Assembly (NCBI GenBank): GCA_907163345.1
Contig: CAJQUN010000016.1
Coordinates: forward strand, 434,001 to 498,000
DNA: 64,000 nucleotides
Reading direction: 5' to 3'
Source: Haberlea rhodopensis
Taxonomy: Eukaryota; Streptophyta; Magnoliopsida; Lamiales; Gesneriaceae
Each line of letters starts with the position of its first letter. Positions within the stretch are counted from its first letter, which is position 1. The translations under genes and the position numbers were made by a program. The notes under the pieces are model-generated. The model saw only the letters and a program-made list of their open reading frames with translations, ran no database searches and was not told the DNA's origin. Shown piece by piece: positions 1 through 10,604 of the stretch.

Positions 1-440
1 GCTTCCTGCTTTACCCAAAAGTGGCTTGCCTACCACTTCGCACAGCACCTGGAAATGGAAGAGCATTTCCTTCTTCTTAAAGGAGGGTTGCAATCGTTGG
101 CCAGAAATAGAAATCTTCCCCTGAAGATCTAAGAGTGACGCTTGAGGAGTCTGTCCGAACTCTGTCAGTCCGGAACTGGGGAGGCCAAAGGTCTTGGCCA
201 TCGTCGTTGGCGAGATCTCGAAAGATTTGCCCTGGACAGTAGTAGAAATGGATGTCTTCCGAGAGATGGCGTTGGCGAACAGCTCGCGGATTTCTGATTC
301 ATAAACAACTGTTCCGCATTCCAAGAAGTTCCTTAACCAGATGATTCCAGGGCTCTAAAAATGGACACCATCGCAGCATCTTCTGCCCTGTAAATGTCAT
401 CAAACTCAACGGAGAGTGAGTTATGAGTGATGGTAGCCAT
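1..440 (-). pseudogene. Accessory ORF downstream of copia pol (plant transposon protein domain), partial and frameshifted
   Basis: An ATG at 440 opens a frame beginning MATITHNSLSVEF that stops after about 35 codons. A one-base shift near 334-340 moves to the frame starting LRNFLECGTVVYES, which stays open to the window edge and includes FGLPSSGL and KKKEMLFHF. This layout resembles a domain usually annotated as 'putative plant transposon protein', found as an extra ORF in plant copia elements; that is recall of the family, not a search. Function unknown; in SIRE elements the downstream ORF is sometimes called env-like, which the sequence here neither proves nor excludes. It lies about 390 bp past the RNase H stop. 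Confidence 0.6.
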
Positions 441-832
441 TTGAAAAGAGTTTAAAGGAAGTGCGAAGAGTAAGAGAGTGAGAGAGTAAGAAGGTAGAAA
501 GCGGTAAATTGTAAAAAGTGAACAAGTATGAAATGTTCAGCCCGCTAAATAGGAGAGAGAAGACACGTGTCTTTATCTCCAAGACTGAGAATTAAATAAT
601 TCAAAATAAACGGTCAGGATAAAGAAAGATAAGGCGGTTAAAGTACAACTAGTTAAAATGGTCAATCAGTCCGAGCTGTTGTTATTGTCCAGACAGATCA
701 TAGGATAAAATCAGACTGACAAGGATCGGTCTGAAAGTTCGGACCGGTCTGTGTCTTTCTGAACATTGTATTATCGATCTGTGGTGACAAAAAAATCTTC
801 AAGTGCGAAAAGAATAAAAACATCTAAACTAA
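441..832. other. Non-coding spacer between accessory ORF and RNase H
   Basis: No open frame of note. The stretch carries several GGTCTG/CGGTCTG words (around 665-770) like those in the element's LTR, and purine-rich runs near 470-500. No polypurine tract plus LTR start was found, which agrees with the 3' LTR lying beyond the accessory ORF. Confidence 0.5.
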
Positions 833-1954
833 TTAAGATAAGTCAATTAAACCAAGAATTTGACGGAAATAATTAAACTTAGCCTCAGGAAGCGGTTTAG
901 TGAAGATGTCTGCTGCTTGCTGCTCTGTTGAAATGTGCTCGATCCGAATTTCCTTTTTGCCAACATGATCTCGAATAAAATGATGTCGTATATCAATATG
1001 CTTTGTTCGAGAGTGCAGAACTGGATTATACGTTATAGCAATTGCACTTGTGTTGTCGCAAAATATCGGAGAGTCAACAGCTTGGATGCCATAGTCTTTG
1101 AGCTGGTGTTGAATCCAGAGCATTTGAGCACAACAGCTTCCAGCGGCTAGGTATTCTGCTTCAGCTGTGGATGTGGCAATCGATGTCTGCTTCTTACTGA
1201 ACCAAGAGATCAATCTTTCACCTAGGAATTGACATGTTCCACTGGTGCTTTTACGATCGATCTTACACCCAGCGTAGTCTTCGTCTGAATACCCGATCAA
1301 GCTGAAGTTTGAATCTTTGGAGTACCAAAGACCAACGTTCTGAGATCCTTTTAAATATTTCAGAATACGCTTGGCAGCAATAAAATGTGATTGCTTTGGT
1401 TCTGACTGAAATCTGGCGCACATACAGACTGAAAACATAATATCGGACCGGCTCGCTGTAAGATACAATAGCGATCCGATTAGTCCTCTATACATGGTTA
1501 CTTCAACTGCCGTTCCCCCTTCATCTTTGTCTAACTTGATTGTTGGACTCATTGGAGTTGATGCAGTTGAGCATGTTTCCATTCCAAATCTCTTGAGGAG
1601 CTCTTTGGTATACTTGGTCTGATTGATGAAAATGCCATTGTTGAGTTGTTTTACTTGCAGACCCAGAAAGAATGACAATTCTCCCATCATGCTCATCTCG
1701 AACTGTCCCTGCATTAACTTAGAAAATTTCTCGCACAATTTGGGGTTAGTTGACCCAAAGATTATGTCATCAACATAAATCTGAACTAATAGGGTATGTT
1801 CCCCCTTAATGAATTTAAATAGAGTTTTATCTACTGAGCCGATCTGGAAATCATGGTTCAGCAGAAATTGAGATAGAGTGACATACCAGGCTCTTGGAGC
1901 TTGTTTCAGACCATACACTGCTTTATTCAGTAGATATACATGACTGGGATACAA
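833..1954 (-). CDS. Copia pol, second part: reverse transcriptase palm and RNase H
   Basis: 373 codons. The RT part shows [11 protein letters not shown] near the start and the catalytic YVDD in [13 protein letters not shown] (about residues 60-65). RNase H follows: [22 protein letters not shown], the [10 protein letters not shown] acidic motif, CDNTSAIAI and the terminal [13 protein letters not shown] block. It would copy the element RNA and degrade the template. The frame has no ATG at a natural protein start; it continues the RT begun in the neighbouring frame, overlapping it by 32 bp, so a one-base shift near 1925-1955 splits the original polyprotein. This part itself is free of stops. Confidence 0.9.
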   Translation of the reverse strand: MYPSHVYLLNKAVYGLKQAPRAWYVTLSQFLLNHDFQIGSVDKTLFKFIKGEHTLLVQIYVDDIIFGSTNPKLCEKFSKLMQGQFEMSMMGELSFFLGLQVKQLNNGIFINQTKYTKELLKRFGMETCSTASTPMSPTIKLDKDEGGTAVEVTMYRGLIGSLLYLTASRSDIMFSVCMCARFQSEPKQSHFIAAKRILKYLKGSQNVGLWYSKDSNFSLIGYSDEDYAGCKIDRKSTSGTCQFLGERLISWFSKKQTSIATSTAEAEYLAAGSCCAQMLWIQHQLKDYGIQAVDSPIFCDNTSAIAITYNPVLHSRTKHIDIRHHFIRDHVGKKEIRIEHISTEQQAADIFTKPLPEAKFNYFRQILGLIDLS

Positions 1955-3983
1955 ATGGTTCTAAAAATCCAGGTGGTTGCTCAATGTAGACTTCTTCCTG
2001 AAGCTTTCCATTAAGAAAGGCGCTCTTGACGTCCATCTGATATACTTTGAAGTCTTTAAAGGCAGCATAAGCAAGAAAAATTCGGATAGCTTCAAGTCTG
2101 GCGACTGGTGCAAATGATTCATCGAAGTCGATTCCTTCTTCTTGTCTGAATCCATGTGCCACCAGTCTGGCTTTGTTTCTAACCACAGTTCCATCTGCGT
2201 CTAGCTTATTTCTGAAGACCCATCTGGTTCCAATAACAGGCAGATCGCTTGGTCTGGGAGTTAGACTCCAAACTTGATTTTGTTCGAATTGAATAAGCTC
2301 TTCTTGCATTGCTTTAATCCAGTTGAAGTCAGTCAGAGCTTCATCGATCTTCTTGGGTTCCAGAGTAGAGATGAAGGCAGCATGAGTGAACTCATCCATC
2401 ATCTGTCCTCTGGTTCTGATCGGTGCAGAAGGACTACCAATCACTAGATTAGGTGGATGCTTCTTAGTCCATCGATAGCTTGACTCTGGATTGTCTGGTC
2501 CGATCGGGTGAACAGTAACAGTATGATCAGTATCTGCTTTAATATTTGAGTCAGGAGCATTTGGATCAGCTCGATCTGAAGTTTCTTCAAAGCCTTGATC
2601 CGGTCTGTCTGGTAATTCTGGTTCTGGTGGATTGTCTCTTGACCTGTTAGCTACAATCTCATCATCACTGTTAGCTTCGAGATGGATATTTTCCATCTGA
2701 TTTTGAATTGATTCTTTGTTGCCTTCAACACATAAAGTTTCATCAAAGACTACATGAACAGATTCTTCTACAGTTAAAGTTCGATTATTAAAAACTCGAT
2801 AAGCTTTGCTAATTGATGAATATCCTAAGAATATACCATTATCTGACTTAGCTTCAAATGCTGTAAGATGACTCTTACCATTGTTGTGAACGAAGCATTT
2901 ACAGCCAAATACATGAAAGTGAGAAACAGATGGTCTGTTACCAGTCCATATTTCATATGGAGTGAGATTCAGCTTCTTGTTAATCGTAGATCGGTTTTGA
3001 GTGTAGCAAGCAGTATTTACAGCTTCTGCCCAGAACTTTTGAGAGATTCCAGAATCAGCAAGCATTGTTCTTGCTGCTTCCTTGAGCGTTCTGTTTCTTC
3101 GTTCTGCAACTCCATTCTGTTGAGGAGTTCGAGCAGCTGAAAACTCATGCTTGATTCCATGATCTTCTAGAAAGGATTCAAGATTCTGATTTGAAAACTC
3201 AGTCCCTTTGTCACTTCGAATCCTGTCTATGCTGGATGATTTCTCGTTCTGAGTGCGTTTCAGCAGCTTGATCAACTTCGGACCGGTCTGATCTTTACTG
3301 CTTAAGAATATAGTCCATGTAAAGCGTGAGTAATCATCAATAACAACAAGAGTGTACCGCATTCCCCCTAAACTTGTTATTGGTATAGGACCAAACAAGT
3401 CCATATGCAGTAATTCTAAACAGCGGGAGGAGGATTTGGCATTCTTGTTTTTGAAGGATGATCTGATCTGTTTGCCCATTTGGCAAGCTTCGCAGATCTT
3501 ATCCTTAGCAAAATCGATCTTGGGCAGACCGATAACTAAATCATGTTTACACAGGCTAGCAATGGTCTTAAAGTTGATATGATTCAAGCGCTTATGCCAC
3601 AGCCAATGTTTATTATCATTGTTAGCGATGAAGCAAGTAGGATTATCAGGTTGAGCATGATTCCAGTTAATCTTATAAGTGTTTCCATTCCTGATTCCTA
3701 CGAGCATGGTTATACCGTCTGATGATTTAACAGTGCAAGTGTGTTTATGAAATTCTACAGCATAACCATTATCACAGAGTTGACTTATGCTAATCAGATT
3801 ATAGCACAGATTTTCAACTAACAGCACATCATTGATAATAATGTTACCATGGACAATCTTACCCTTGCCCACGGTCTTACCCTTTGAGTTATCCCCGAAA
3901 ATGATTTTGGGTCCAATACATTCTGTTACTTCAGACAGCAGCTCGATGTTTCCAGTCATGTGACGGGAACACCCACTGTCCAA
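1923..3983 (-). CDS. Copia pol, first part: protease, integrase and start of reverse transcriptase
   Basis: 686 codons as an open frame. In order: aspartic protease active site [10 protein letters not shown] (residues 2-11), GAG-pre-integrase domain with LWHKRLNHI and the CEACQMGKQ zinc ligands (about 125-180), integrase core with [17 protein letters not shown] and the DKGTEF...[14 protein letters not shown] catalytic block (about 190-330), an acidic linker, then the RT start with TRWVFRNK and [10 protein letters not shown]. Codons upstream of the first Met ([10 protein letters not shown] frame) belong to the protease too, and two adjacent stops just above 4018 separate it from gag. The RT continues in another frame at 1954. 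Confidence 0.9.
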   Translation of the reverse strand: MDSGCSRHMTGNIELLSEVTECIGPKIIFGDNSKGKTVGKGKIVHGNIIINDVLLVENLCYNLISISQLCDNGYAVEFHKHTCTVKSSDGITMLVGIRNGNTYKINWNHAQPDNPTCFIANNDNKHWLWHKRLNHINFKTIASLCKHDLVIGLPKIDFAKDKICEACQMGKQIRSSFKNKNAKSSSRCLELLHMDLFGPIPITSLGGMRYTLVVIDDYSRFTWTIFLSSKDQTGPKLIKLLKRTQNEKSSSIDRIRSDKGTEFSNQNLESFLEDHGIKHEFSAARTPQQNGVAERRNRTLKEAARTMLADSGISQKFWAEAVNTACYTQNRSTINKKLNLTPYEIWTGNRPSVSHFHVFGCKCFVHNNGKSHLTAFEAKSDNGIFLGYSSISKAYRVFNNRTLTVEESVHVVFDETLCVEGNKESIQNQMENIHLEANSDDEIVANRSRDNPPEPELPDRPDQGFEETSDRADPNAPDSNIKADTDHTVTVHPIGPDNPESSYRWTKKHPPNLVIGSPSAPIRTRGQMMDEFTHAAFISTLEPKKIDEALTDFNWIKAMQEELIQFEQNQVWSLTPRPSDLPVIGTRWVFRNKLDADGTVVRNKARLVAHGFRQEEGIDFDESFAPVARLEAIRIFLAYAAFKDFKVYQMDVKSAFLNGKLQEEVYIEQPPGFLEPFVSQSCISTE

Positions 3984-4048
3984 ATACCAGTCTGATGCGA
4001 GTTTCTTCGGTACCTGTCATCAAATATAATTATTGTTGGTACCCAATC

Positions 4049-4552
4049 CTATTTGGGTCCAAAACGGATTAGCCCTTTGGGAACCCACACCTGTATCAGC
4101 TTCAATGGCTTGTGTGTGTAGGGTGTGCTGTGTGCTGGTCTGTTTCGATGCTGTGTGTGATAATGTGTGCGCTGTGAAAACCTTTGATTCTCATAAGGTA
4201 GTCTATATCTTCGTTGAATCGGTTTTGAGTTATAGTAATTGTATTGTCTTTCTTGCCTTCGATCTTGCACCTTTGGATTTGGTCTGATAGACGCAAATCT
4301 TGCTGGTGCCTTTTCTTTGGCTTGGTCAACATAACCAATTCCTTTTCTCAGATTTTGATTCTCGTAAGAGACTCCTGTTTGAATCTTAGGTGCTTCAGTT
4401 TCATATACTGTGCTGGATTTAACAAATGTCATTTGTTTGACTTGATTCTTTACCAGCAACAGCTCAGATTCATCTTTGGTGCATTCTTTGGTGTCAAAGC
4501 CTATGCCGGTGAAATCACCGACGTTTCTTTGAACCTCTTGTAATTCTTCCAA
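4049..4552 (-). CDS. Copia gag C-terminal extension / gag-pol linker
   Basis: 167 codons, basic and rich in Arg, Gln, Tyr and Asn (for example RRQERQYNYYNSKP), ending VWVPKGLIRFGPK. Such an arginine-rich tract ending in WVPK repeats sits between gag and protease in SIRE-type elements. It overlaps the main gag frame by 52 bp in another frame, so it is either the product of a frameshift in the copy or, less likely, a programmed shift. No catalytic domain. Probably nucleic-acid binding by composition (inference). Confidence 0.6.
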   Translation of the reverse strand: MEELQEVQRNVGDFTGIGFDTKECTKDESELLLVKNQVKQMTFVKSSTVYETEAPKIQTGVSYENQNLRKGIGYVDQAKEKAPARFASIRPNPKVQDRRQERQYNYYNSKPIQRRYRLPYENQRFSQRTHYHTQHRNRPAHSTPYTHKPLKLIQVWVPKGLIRFGPK

Positions 4553-6000
4553 GGATGTTCTGGATTTTGTCCATGTTTGAATATATGTGAGAGCTTAGCA
4601 TTTTGTGTGCTAATTCTCTTATTTTCTTCATGGAGCTGATCATAAGAGATTTTCAGCTTATTCAGCTCGATCTGGAGATTTTTGCACTCACCCTGCTCAG
4701 AGCAGCTTGGTTTGTTGTGCTCATCCATTTGAGTACTGATTTTGGCTTTATTCTTCTCAAATGATTCAGCTAAGATCCTATAATCATTAGCCATGTCTTG
4801 CAGTGCGGACATGAGCTCTTCTCGTGTAAATTCATTTGAGTCAAGATCATATACCTCGTCTGTCTGACTCATTTCTTCGTCTGCCATAAGACATTGAATA
4901 TCTTCTTCGCTTTCGCTGGAAGAATATTCAGAGCTTTCCGAGTCTGAGTCTGTCTGAGCCCATTTGCTGTTTCCTTCTTCAGCTACTAGGACTTTTTGGG
5001 ATTTTCCATAATTCTTGCGGTCTTTGTAGTGCTTCTTCTTTCTATCATCACGATGCTTCTCTTTCCGTTCTTCTTTCTTCGGTCTGGTGCAATCTGCAAT
5101 GAAGTGTCCGGTCTTACCACAATTGTAGCACGCCTGATCGTTAACAGTATCATCTTTTCTTGATTTATAATGATGAGAGGGTTTGAGGTTCCTCTTATTT
5201 TTAGACATAAATTTACCGAATTTCTTGATAAATAATGACATAGCTTCGTTACTCATCTGTTCAGCAGATCGGTCTGATGTTGAAGCGATCTGGTCTGGAG
5301 TGGCTGCCAGGGCCTTGTTTGGTTGAGAGATGGATGGCTCTGCTTCACCTCTGCTTATCAGTTCAAACTCATAGGCCTTAAGATCTGCAAACAGATCATG
5401 AAGTTCAACCTTGTTAAGGTCTTTTGATTCCCTCATGGCGATGGTCTTTACATCCCATTCCTTTGGCAGAGCTCTCATTACTTTCAGAGCGATCTCTCTG
5501 TTAGAATATTCCTTCCCCAGACCATTCAGTTCATTTATGATGCCGGTGACTCTTTCATCAAACTCATTTAGAGTTTCTCCACTTTTCATCTTTATGCTCT
5601 CAAATCTTTGAAGGGCAACAGTTAACTTGTTTTCTTTAGTCTGGTCGTTGCCTTCACATAGCTCTGCTATCTTCTCCCAAATTTCTTTGGCAGTAGAGCA
5701 CATTTTGATTTTGCTGAACATGTTCTTGTCCAAAGTCTTGAACAAGATGTCTTTGGCCACATTATCGAGATTTGCTTTCTTTCTTTCCTCATTCGTCCAG
5801 AGGGATCTGTCTTTTTCCACCATTTGTGGTTCTCCATCAGAGATGGCTACTGCTGTATTGATTTTTAAAATCTTCATTGGTCCATCAGTGATGACGAACC
5901 ACATATCGTCATCCTGAGCTGCCAGATGAGCTTGCATTCTGATTCTCCAGTAATCATAGTCTTCTTTTGAGAACATGGGGATTTTGTTGAATGATGCCAT
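4501..6000 (-). CDS. Copia gag polyprotein
   Basis: 499 codons from an ATG 31 bp downstream of the primer site, the only sensible start. The N-terminus MASFNKIPMFSKEDYDYWR and the helical region to about residue 220 match the UBN2/DUF4219 gag type. A CCHC zinc knuckle, CYNCGKTGHFIADC, lies near residue 290, followed by a lysine/arginine-rich run, a Ser/Glu-rich acidic stretch and a C-terminal coiled-coil-like region. Gag forms the virus-like particle and binds element RNA. The frame ends where the linker frame takes over. Confidence 0.9.
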   Translation of the reverse strand: MASFNKIPMFSKEDYDYWRIRMQAHLAAQDDDMWFVITDGPMKILKINTAVAISDGEPQMVEKDRSLWTNEERKKANLDNVAKDILFKTLDKNMFSKIKMCSTAKEIWEKIAELCEGNDQTKENKLTVALQRFESIKMKSGETLNEFDERVTGIINELNGLGKEYSNREIALKVMRALPKEWDVKTIAMRESKDLNKVELHDLFADLKAYEFELISRGEAEPSISQPNKALAATPDQIASTSDRSAEQMSNEAMSLFIKKFGKFMSKNKRNLKPSHHYKSRKDDTVNDQACYNCGKTGHFIADCTRPKKEERKEKHRDDRKKKHYKDRKNYGKSQKVLVAEEGNSKWAQTDSDSESSEYSSSESEEDIQCLMADEEMSQTDEVYDLDSNEFTREELMSALQDMANDYRILAESFEKNKAKISTQMDEHNKPSCSEQGECKNLQIELNKLKISYDQLHEENKRISTQNAKLSHIFKHGQNPEHPWKNYKRFKETSVISPA

Positions 6001-6030
6001 CAGCTTAGTCTTTGTGCTGATTAAGATAAC

Positions 6031-6045
6031 CTGGCTCTGATACCA
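6031..6045 (-). promoter_or_regulatory. tRNA-iMet primer binding site of the SIRE-type element
   Basis: Reads TGGTATCAGAGCCAG on the minus strand, complementary to the 3' end of initiator Met-tRNA, 2 bp inside the LTR end. It is where minus-strand DNA synthesis starts. Confidence 0.9.
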
Positions 6046-6047
6046 CT

Positions 6048-7209
6048 TGTTAGGATCGGTCCGGAGTGTTTAGAGGGGGGGGTGAATGAACACTCCTTAT
6101 AAAATTTATCCCTTGTGAATTCTTTCGGATTAGTGAAAGAAATATGTTACTTAATCAACTCTTTGAACAGAACAGACCACTAAAAGGGTAAGTGCGGAAA
6201 CGGTCTGCTCTAGTAAAAGTAAGAACGGCTCGATGGCTAAGTGCAGAAGGATAAAACACAGGATATGTTTCTGGAAGTTCGAAGGTGGTGTAATCCTTCT
6301 ACGTCTCCCCTTCTTCCAATTAAGGAAGGTTTATACTAGAAGACTTTGATTTATACAATCCTGTTGTACAAACCCGATTCAGGCTGGATTTACCTCACTA
6401 CCAGTCTGAAACTCCTAGTCACTCAACCTGCTCAGACACACTCTGTCTGACAGTTACAATAAGTTGCTCACTTCTATTTTTCAATACACAATGCGCACAG
6501 TGATCCTACAATGATCAAATGTTACAAAGTAATCGCGCTTAAATAAATAACTTCAGCTCGAAAGCTTCTGAACTTTGTAAGCGTGTGCAGTTGCTTTCTT
6601 GTGTGTTTTTCAATTGATCAGCGTGAGTTGGAATCCAGAGTCAGTGTCTTCCTTTTGTTGCATCCTTTTATAGTTGAGGGTAGCAACGGCATTGTTTCCC
6701 TTAATGTGCGACTTTGACTCTTTTTAAACTCTGAGAAAGCTACAGTCTTCTTCTTCAGGACACTTGCCGTTCTGGTGTATGCTTTCGGCGACTGTCAGGT
6801 AAGCTCTTCTTTGTCTTCTTACCTTTAATGGCAATCTTTGACTTTTGATCCTTTGTAGCATTAATTACAGCATTAAATGCTACAATAAATGACCGTTAAT
6901 GGTTCGGACTGAGAAGCCATCCTTTATGTATCTTTGACTGCTTTGATCTGATAAGGGTTGAGATCGATCTGAAGTATCGATCTAGTCAGTCTGGAATCCA
7001 TCGATCCGGTCTGATATGTGATATTCTTTATCAGCTTGCTCTGTTTTGCGCGATCGATCTGGTATGCCTGATTTCCATCGATCCGGTCTGAAATGTTTTG
7101 TCATCTTGCTCTGTTTTGTCCGATCGATCTGGTCAAACTGATTTCTATCGATCCGGTCTGAAATGTTTTGTCATCTTTAAAATCTCATCGATAAGGTCCG
7201 GAACTAACA
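6048..7209 (-). repeat. 5' LTR of the SIRE-type copia element
   Basis: 1162 bp bounded by TGTTAG at the left and CTAACA at the right, with a longer imperfect terminal inverted match (TGTTAGGATCGGTCCGG against CCGGAACTAACA). It abuts the primer site. The U3 end, at high coordinates, contains three degenerate ~70-bp tandem units. A block at 6274-6430 is clearly homologous to 9296-9450 in the neighbouring relic. Confidence 0.9.
6961..7190 (-). repeat. About 70-bp tandem repeats in the U3 of the SIRE-type LTR
   Basis: Two units start at 7051 and 7121 with the same order: CGATCGATCT, then ATCGATCCGGTCTG, then TTTTGTCATCTT. A more diverged unit starts near 6961. Tandem units in U3 commonly act as enhancers; that role is inference. 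Confidence 0.7.
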
Positions 7210-7692
7210 TAGGGTGCTGAAGAGGTAGGTCACAATCCTTGTAGGATGGAAATAAATAATTTTTCCATGTTCTTTCGGACTTGTCGACCAATCGTTATGT
7301 CCTCTTGCATGATCGATTGCGCACATCAGCACTTTTATTTTTTCAAAATATTCCGACTCGCGATCAATCGGTCAATTTTACAAATCGCTTGGTCCTCTGC
7401 AATTTTTGTTGCTCAGTTTTCCTATCATGCACGATCGATCTCTCATTTTTGTTCGATAGATTGCACTCGTCAGTCCTTGTTTTGTCCACTTTTCTCGATC
7501 TACTTCGATTCCTTATCATCTCTAAGGTATTTTCAGACATTAATTCATTGTTGTTAGCTCGTTTCCCCATTTCCACCTACATTCAAGAAAATATATGATT
7601 ATGTAACATATGCATCAAATTAACAATCAAAATATACATATTGTTATCAATTAAATCCACTAAATGTGTTTATTTCTAGACACATCAATCGA
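7210..7692 (-). repeat. LTR fragment of a third retroelement type (Athila/Tat-like)
   Basis: The block 7540-7692 matches 59920-60058 over about 140 bp (shared words include ATATGCATCAAATTAAC and CACTAAATGTGT). On the minus strand it starts TGATGTGTCTA, a typical start for such LTRs. The left part, 7290-7460, contains degenerate CGATCAATCG/CGATCGATCT pairs like those at 59713-59855. The SIRE LTR lies against its other end. No coding capacity. Confidence 0.55.
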
Positions 7693-8150
7693 CCCACTCT
7701 GAAATTTAGTACTTGTACGAACTTGACTTCTTTTTTACTTTCTTATAACTTTTCTTCAAGTCTATATTTGACTTGTTGATTGTCTGCAACTTGTTCTCTG
7801 ACCTTCCTAGTAATCTTCTTTTAGTGTGATCTAGCTGATGATAGTTTTGTTGGTACCTTGCTTCAGCGAGGTAAATTTGTCCATCTCTGTTGGTCAGCGA
7901 ACTAGTATTTCTTTGTTTGAGTTCGGCGAGCCATTTTGCTATCCTGGTGAGACTGATTCTGTCAGATATCAGCTCAATATGGAGATTGATTCTGTCAATC
8001 TTCAGCTGGCTCAGTGTTGTCGATCATTTTGCTATTCTGACTTCTCTGGTTGGAACTTCAACTACTTTGCTGGCTTTGACGGCTTAGCTCCACACTTGAT
8101 AGATTTGTTAGTAACAACAGCAAACAAGTTTTGCTATCTCTAAACTAACA
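7693..8150 (-). repeat. Truncated 3' LTR (U3 part) of the collapsed SIRE-like element
   Basis: Ends CTAACA at 8150 with a minus-strand polypurine tract (AAAAAAAGGG) just inside the element. Its other end is cut by the LTR fragment at 7692. The open frames at 7838-8143 and 7890-8087 are fortuitous. Confidence 0.55.
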
Positions 8151-8573
8151 AATATCCCTTTTTTTATATTTGCAAAACTTGGATAAATTCAGCAAGGTAA
8201 AAATGGTATATGAGCTTTCTATCTCTTCTTTTACAAGTACTTACTTTTTATGGATCAGATCAGTAGGGTATCATGAAAAACTCCTCCTAAATATGTTCTC
8301 CCCTTGAATTAATAATTACTTGTAAAGATAGTATTTGAGATATTAGTTCAGTTATATACTATTCATTTGTAAACTAATTAACATGCAAGAGCTCATGAAT
8401 TATAATAACTTTATGGATATAAATTATTATGAATTTACAAAAAAAAAATTATTACTAATTCTTGATCTTACACTCTACTATCTGGCTATCTGGCTGATGT
8501 ATTCCAGAACTGGTGTGATTAAAAATGATGAAGAGTCAATATATAGAGAAATAATTTGAAGTGTCGGAACAAG

Positions 8574-10181
8574 TGTTAGATGTTCCGCACAAAATGCGAT
8601 TTCAAATCAAGATCAATGGTTAAGAAATGCATTGGTCAACGTTGTGATTTGACCATCATAAAGTCTGTCGGTTAAAATCTTGTGACCGTACTACGTTGAA
8701 TCCTGAATCTAAGCGTTGTCAATCAATGCACATCCCAAGAGACATACTTTAACTAAAAGTTGAAAGTGCAAAAAAAAAAGGTTTTTTAGTTTGTTGTGCT
8801 GAAAAACATTTATAACATGGTTTTTTTAAAAAACAATGTGCAATGAAAAGATGATTTCAAAATTTTGAAAACTTTCCGCAGATGTAGATCAATCGAAGTG
8901 CCTTTAAGAACAACCCGCTCGGATACAATGAAAAGATGATTTCAAAATTTTGAAAACTTTCTGTAGATGTAGATCAGTCAAGATGCATTTAAGAACAACC
9001 CGCTCTATTACCAATTGACGAGGATCAATACTAGGTGGTTTGAATCTGCTGCTCTGAACTCACTCGCTGAAATCGATCAGGTGATTGATCAGTTCACCTA
9101 CCTGATTCTAGCAAAGCGAGCTGCAATAGCTCTGGTTCTTAAAGTGTCTGCACCAAGAAATTAGATTGAGTTTGGTTCACAAACCAAGCAGAACACATCC
9201 TAGATAATCTGCTCTGAAGCTGATTCAGCAAAGTAAATCTTCAGAGCAGAAATAAGAAGTTAAACAAAAAACAAAAGCACAAAGATTTTTTTGTGAAAGT
9301 TCAAAGGTGATGTAATCCTTCTACGTCTATCATTCTTCCATCAAATGGATGGATCCTCTAGAAGATTTTGACTTACACATGTCATTTGTACAACCCCTCT
9401 TCATCAAGCTTTCATTGCTTTGCTGAAACTCCTAGCTGCCTTGACGTTCCTCAACAAAACAAACTCATATAACTCCCATTCTATTCACATAATAAGTCTG
9501 ACAGTTACACAAGGCAACCATTTACAATGAAGATCTCAATATAAAGGTTGAGTGTTTGTGATGCACATTTGTCTCATATTCAGATATTATATTCAATAAT
9601 GGCATGGGTTTGTGGAGTATGCTATCAACTAAGCTGATATATTCTTTGAAGCTCCCCTTTGGATCGACCAATATAAAAGTGTTTCTTTGTACATTTTTCT
9701 GACTTCTCCAACACCCATATTTGACTTGTTGGCTGTCTGCAAGTTGTTCTCTGACCTACCTAGTAATATTCTTGAATGCGATCTAGCAGATGATACATTC
9801 GCTGGTACCTTGCTGACGATCACTTCGCTGATCTTATTCTTGTAGATTACTTTGCTGGTCTTTATATAGTCAACGAAGTTGATTTGTTCAAATCCATTGG
9901 TTAGTGAACTGGTATTTTTGTCTTATTTGGTGAGCCATTTTGCTATCCTGGTGTAGATTGAGTTGGATATGTAGATTGGTTATGTCAATTCCAGCTGAAG
10001 TCAAATCAGCCGAAGAATGGTTGGTCAATGATGCTGATCATTTTTGCTAGTCTGACTTGTCTGGTTTAAACTTCAGCTAATTTGCTATTGCGATATAGCA
10101 TTGGATGGCTTAGCTGCAGACTTGATAGATTCTTTTAGTAACCATAGCAATCAAGTTTTGCTAATATTAAAATTCAGAACA
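8574..10181 (-). repeat. 5' LTR of the collapsed SIRE-like element
   Basis: Begins TGTTAG at 8574, like the SIRE LTR at 6048, and shares its conserved R/U5-like block (TGTAATCCTTCTACGTCT at 9313; GCTGAAACTCCTAGCTGCC near 9420). The right boundary near 10181 is set by alignment to the truncated copy ending at 8150 and is approximate. Confidence 0.55.
8841..9010 (+). repeat. 85-bp tandem duplication
   Basis: Two copies, 8841-8925 and 8926-9010, each starting CAATGAAAAGATGATTTC and containing AAGAACAACCCGCTC; about eight differences by eye. Local duplication inside the relic LTR. Confidence 0.85.
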
Positions 10182-10604
10182 GTAAGGATCTCTGAACTTA
10201 AGAAAAACAACATCCTGGACATAATTCAATTTTTTGGATTTCCAATGTTTGTTAAGAATATTAGAGTGAGCCTTGACGTAATAATAAAGATATTAAAGTT
10301 TTGTGTACCAGGTTTGTTCTTTCTTGAGAATGCTATCAATTTTAACTTGGTGAGGCCCATAAATTTGAAGTATATACAAGCTGAGCAGCCAAGTAGTGCT
10401 CAAAGATAATAGGTAACTAGGTATTAAGAAAATGTCATGTAAATATTATGCGTTCCAAAGAGAGAACACTCAAAGAGTCCGGCAATAGCAATGAGGCATC
10501 CGATTGTCGAGACATTGGGAGGTCAGAATTTGAATAAGAATTAATAAACAAAATAATCTTATACTTGTCCGAGTTGAAAAAAAGTTGGAACTCATTTTTA
10601 TATG
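10182..10604. other. Unassigned stretch left of the hAT-like repeat
   Basis: A plus-strand frame (10101-10409) is open for 102 codons and ends NLKYIQAEQPSSAQR, but it starts inside the LTR and I recognise no domain. No splice signals or start that would make it a gene. Otherwise nothing seen. Confidence 0.3.

Larger units (their letters stand above)
1..7209 (-). mobile_element. SIRE-type Ty1/copia retrotransposon, cut by the window edge
   Basis: Read on the minus strand the order is 5' LTR (7209-6048), Met-tRNA primer site, gag, protease-integrase-RT, RT-RNase H, then an accessory ORF running off the window. Protease before integrase before RT is the Ty1/copia order. The long gag with a lysine/glutamate-rich tail, the long LTR and an extra ORF downstream of RNase H point to the SIRE (Maximus) lineage. 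The 3' LTR and the left target duplication lie outside the window. Frame breaks in gag, pol and the accessory ORF make it non-autonomous today. Confidence 0.9.
7693..10181 (-). mobile_element. Collapsed SIRE-like element: two LTR copies with 423 bp between them
   Basis: 7738-8150 and 9690-10181 are diverged copies of one LTR end: both hold the words ATTTGACTTGTTG, GTTCTCTGACC, GGTACCTTGCT and the ending GCTTAGCT...GATAGATT...TTTGCTA. The first copy ends CTAACA at 8150 and is followed by TCCCTTTTTTTAT, a polypurine tract on the minus strand, as expected beside a 3' LTR. No primer site is visible at 8573, and the 423-bp interior has no coding. It is a relative of the element at 1-7209. Confidence 0.6.

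Noticed and set aside
935..1150. Plus-strand frames opposite copia pol (also 2868-3140, 5411-5917)
   Set aside because: Shadows of the minus-strand gag and pol genes.
7838..8143. 101-codon plus-strand frame as a gene
   Set aside because: Lies in LTR sequence; the homologous copy near 9800-10140 does not keep the frame.
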